From Sphagnum magellanicum (lineage: Eukaryota; Streptophyta; Sphagnopsida; Sphagnales; Sphagnaceae): a DNA stretch of 64,000 bases. Position numbers and translations under genes: made by a program. Numbering within the stretch: the stretch's first letter is position 1; each line of letters begins with the position of its first letter. The notes below the pieces were generated by a model that was not told the origin of the DNA, did not search any database, and saw only the letters and a list, made by a program, of their open reading frames with translations. Shown here in pieces: positions 60,501 to 64,000 of the stretch. The stretch lies in the NCBI GenBank assembly GCA_021904315.1, contig CM038908.1, positions 12,544,501 through 12,608,500 on the forward strand, in the 5' to 3' direction.

Positions 60501-62444
60501 ATTGACAATCTGAGGAACCACAAGCCCATGATCACTGAGAGCTAGTGAGCAATCATGCCTCTATGTCATGGCCATTCTTTCAAGGGCTACAACCTGCTCA
60601 AATTGGACACTTGCCAATAGGTGTCATGGGGCCAGGCAATAGCACTCAGGTCTTCCAATTCTCCTAGAAGGCTTGGTTCCCACAATTTGAATGACTGGAT
60701 TTGTAGTCAAACCTTGACCATTGTCCTGACCTTATGATGTCTGAAATGTATTAGAAGTCTATCTCGGATTGTGCAGAGGAAATGATCTCCAGAATTTACT
60801 ACACGCAGGAGAAAGTATGGAGCCATTTTAAGGTATGGAAATGTGCCAATTCTCCACCTCTTTTAGCAACCTGTGAAAGGTTACAATGCATGGAGGTTTT
60901 CTTCCATTCTACTTGCCTGTAATACATGATATAGAAGCAACAGTCTTGAAGCTCATTGAGAATAAATGTTAAGTCTAGAAATTGAGGTTGCCAGACTGTG
61001 GGGTGCTAGAAAGGAACATGATGTCACCATGCATGCTTAAAGAAGAACACGACTTGGAATCTTGTCAAAGACATTCAGAAAATTTGCGAGTATTTGGGTG
61101 TGAATAGACAACAGGTGTCCCTCTCCAACACTTTCTCATCTAGAATATTGAAGAATAGTTTCTCAAAGTTAAGATAGACACTTCTCGAGCTGGGTATCTT
61201 TGAGTCTTAATTCCCCATAATTTAGGAAGATGTCCCCCTAAATTAAAACCTTGTTACCACAAATCTTGCATGTGAATTGGATGCTGAAGCTAGGGCTTGT
61301 TTTTGCAGGTCTTTAGTGGATCATGGGGAAGCAATAGGCTTTGGTTTTTACACAGTGTCATCATCCTAAGAGGATAAATCTGTTACCTTGATCTCATTAG
61401 CAACTCTTCTTTTATGTCTTCATGTTGTTTCATGTTGTTTCTGAATACCAAATACTTCCTTTTTGTTTGCCAAATTTGTGTTTGCTTTGTGAAGCTCATA
61501 CTAACTGCAGGCCTCTGCAAATGAGCTAGGCAGAGCAACAGAGCTCAAGAATGGTGTGAGATTATTGAATTTTGTCTAATTTTTTACATTGAAAATTCAA
61601 TAAAAATCCAAATCAGTTTTTTGGAGAAATTGACTTTCTCCATGAACATATTATGTAAAAGTAGGAATCATAATGCATGCTCAACCCTAGCACACCTTGT
61701 GGTGAACCAAACCACCACCATTTACCATGACTACTTGGGCAATTGAATTGATGCAATTAAAAATCAGAGCATCATCTCAATTGCAATCAATTCCAATACT
61801 ATGTAGAATAGTGTAAGACAAACCTCAACTGCTGAATCCAACTTGTTATGCAACAAAGGTTTCAAGGTCATTTTCATGTTTACAAGAGTTTCAACTTGAA
61901 TACCTGGCACCATTCTCATTTATGAATTTCCAAGTTACTCTCCCTACAAGGCACAACCCAACTCATATTTTAGACTTCATAAATGAAAGTTTCAATACAT
62001 TTTATTTTTAAATTCATCACTCAATGATGCTCTATTTTTCAATTTCTATTAAATGACATTATTATGACATACTTTTTGAGCTCATAATCTTTATTTTATT
62101 TGTGTGACCAAATTAGTGTTATCATTTTAAAATTTCCTTATGAATCCATTTTTTAAAAATGTAATTCTCCCTAAAATCTATGGTAACATAAATTATTTAA
62201 ATTTTGGTAATGTTAACATTGAATGGGTCAAAGCATGGTTGGGATACCCAAAAAAATTGTTTCATTTTATAATCTGAATATGATTTTCCATTGTTGTTGC
62301 CCAACACCTAAATCTAAGTTTCCATCTAGCCCAACAACTAGATCCAGGTTGATGATAGATTCTTGTCTGATCAACAAACAAGTGATGAGTTCAAATATGG
62401 CCCTTGAATGACATTATGGTAGCTTCGAAAGGCATGACATCTTA
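60501..62444. other. Intergenic, no recognised gene
   Basis: No supported coding frame or RNA gene. A minus-strand fragment near 60590-60510 (VVALERMAM...LALSDHGLVVPQ) looks protein-like and could be an upstream exon of the block at 59227-60500. Confidence 0.35.
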
Positions 62445-63253
62445 TCTATATCTCTATATATAATATCGGTGGTTTTGTCGGCTTGCGGCGGTCGTCCTTT
62501 CTATTCGTCGTCCTTTTCATCCATTCGTTTCGTCGTCATCCCTCCCATCATCCGTCCTTTCATCCGTCTTGATGATGGCCACCGGTGCTAGCCTTTCCCT
62601 GATGAGTTAATAATAATATATTGTGAGTGGGGGAACGGTTTTTCATGGAACATTTTTTCCTATATTTAATTGTTGCTTAGTTTCAAGTTGCCCATAATAA
62701 TAAGGGTGTGTGTGCTCTGGTGCTGTCAAAGAGAGGCAATGGATGGGTTGTTTTGAGAATTTAGTTATTAATTACAAGAAGACAAATCAAACAAAATTCC
62801 TGTCAAATTTTGGCACTTAACTTACGCTTCAAAAATCCACACCCTAAGGCCTAAAACTCCTAACGCACAAAATTAAGAAATTGCTTTTGTCCTGACACCC
62901 AAATCCATCTCCATGTTCATTATGATGAGGGAGGGAGGGAGGGAGGGAGGGAAGAAGGGGAGGTGATTGCAACGCTTTTAGTGAGTTCATCATGGAATAG
63001 ATCTCTAGCAACTAAATTACAAAAGGGGGAAGGAGTGGCCTTCAAAAACTCTCCAGAAACTAAACTCCAAAAGACTCTTCAGCTGCAATGAAAATGTTTT
63101 TAGGTGCCAGTCCATCTCATTTCTGCATTATATATTATATTTTATGTGTCTGTCCGTCCGGTCGTCCTCCTTGGGGGTAAGGGGGTTAGGGTTAGCACAC
63201 CCTTCATAATGAATATTTTTGGGCTTATGATATAGTTTACCTTATGTTTTACA

Positions 63254-63311
<58 letters not shown>

Positions 63312-63865
63312 TAGGGGGGTGGGGGGGGGGGGGGGGGGAGTAAGGCCCATGGGTGGGGGTGGGTTTTTAGAAATAAGGGGCCTAGGAGGAGGGGCTTTAC
63401 CCTATACTTAAATAATTTTTAGTTTTTACAGCATGTAAAGACTTACAATAAAACTAAATTTTGCCGAGTTGGGAATTGGGATTAGGTTTTCTTTGTTATA
63501 TTTTTTTAAAATAATTTTTTTTTAAATATTTATAAATTTGTGATATCACAAATTTGGTGAAATTTTTGAAAATACTAGAAAAATTAGTTGACTTTACACT
63601 AGGGAAACACTAGAACTTGGGATCCCTTTTGTTTCCCTGGTTACCTTTCCCACGAAATGGACCTCTTCACCTATCTCCCCCTTTCAACACAACAACCCTC
63701 ATTAAACCAATGACCGAAGAGGAAGAGGAGGCCTCTTTGGAGGACCCATGCGTCCACCGAAACCATCTTGCCTAGGAGAGGCACACTCCCGATTTAAAAT
63801 AAATAAATACGGTTTAAAGAAACCGGGGGACTTCATAGTGTCCAAAGGTCACGGGTACCCACTAG
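62445..63865 (+). mobile_element. Helitron-like non-autonomous element
   Basis: The 5' end carries TCTATATATAATATCGG and the 3' end finishes ACGGGTACCCACTAG, matching the 5' TC and 3' CTRR rules of Helitrons. The base before the first possible TC (62444) is A and the base after CTAG is T, as for A/T insertion. There are no inverted repeats or target duplication, as expected. The 1,421-bp interior is non-coding and includes a GGGA microsatellite (about 62926-62958) and a long poly-G tract. The hairpin expected near the 3' end is weak (GGAC..GTCC). Confidence 0.5.
63257..63340. repeat. Long imperfect poly-G tract
   Basis: More than 70 G residues with two short interruptions, inside the Helitron-like element. 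Such a tract can form G-quadruplexes and is prone to sequencing and assembly error, so its length is uncertain. Confidence 0.85.
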
Positions 63866-64000
63866 TCTATATATATAATATCGGTGGTTTTGTCCTTGGG
63901 TGGTCGTCCTTTAGGGGTCGAAGTGCAGTGACGGCTTTAGGTGACAAAACCCAGTTTTGGTCCCCCTTTTGTTTTCTGTGTATTGGAGTTATCCAGAAAG
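63866..64000 (+). mobile_element. Second Helitron-like 5' end, directly downstream
   Basis: Immediately after the CTAG terminus the sequence TCTATATATATAATATCGG reappears and continues GTGGTTTTGTC, the same start as at 62453. The rest of this copy lies beyond the window. Confidence 0.5.

Noticed and set aside
1-64000. CRISPR arrays, bacterial operons or ribosome binding sites
   Set aside because: Spliced eukaryotic genes throughout; no regular spaced direct repeats.

Overview
This window reads as nuclear DNA of a land plant. Four spliced genes were rebuilt exon by exon; all have GT..AG introns, and their products are closest to plant proteins I know. TTTAGGG-type telo-boxes occur in the promoters. 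Most of the rest is AT-rich, repeat-laden and full of decayed mobile elements. The organism cannot be fixed from the sequence; the long AT-rich deserts and the flavour of the element remnants make a non-seed plant or gymnosperm more likely to me than a compact angiosperm genome, but this is inference only.

Layout. 1-5365: an AT-rich flank, a PIF/Harbinger-like MITE (904-1265), a telo-box promoter, and a nine-exon NDUFAF7 (mitochondrial complex I assembly arginine methyltransferase) gene on +. 5366-14308: a gene-poor region with a tandemly duplicated hairpin-bearing repeat and a decayed LINE. 14309-19879: a divergent pair, a JMJ22-like F-box/JmjC oxygenase on - and the peroxisomal import receptor PEX7 on +, sharing a 365-bp intergenic promoter that contains a duplicated telo-box block. 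23038-26737: a CRCK-type receptor-like cytoplasmic kinase on +, whose first intron holds a second MITE of the same family.

27-42 kb: a hAT transposase pseudogene (about 29.48-31.02 kb), a clean 917-bp solo LTR with a TATCT target duplication (32496-33412), a second LINE-type remnant, a fold-back element, an unidentified GC-richer candidate gene on - (36.2-37.6 kb), then an extremely AT-rich desert and a tRNA-derived SINE head. 42-53 kb: two convergent decayed genes of unknown family. The - strand one (51074-47682) ends in two exons that join in frame and resemble a permuted (beta-class) DNA N4/N6-methylase core. It lies next to an array of hairpin-forming units that is interrupted by a second LTR and by an organelle-like tRNA-Asp(GUC). 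53-55 kb: a CACTA-like terminus, a Ty3/gypsy integrase/chromodomain remnant, and a third, inverted LTR fragment. 59.2-60.5 kb: an unidentified - strand exon-like block with a tandem duplication. 62445-64000: head-to-tail Helitron-like ends enclosing a long poly-G tract.

The four intact genes are ordinary housekeeping or signalling genes (respiratory complex assembly, histone or protein demethylation, PTS2 import, calcium-linked kinase signalling) and do not form a pathway. The most unusual material is the 42-53 kb block. The ORFs there are broken, largely by stops that one C-to-T change would explain, so it is a fossil of something rather than a working system.
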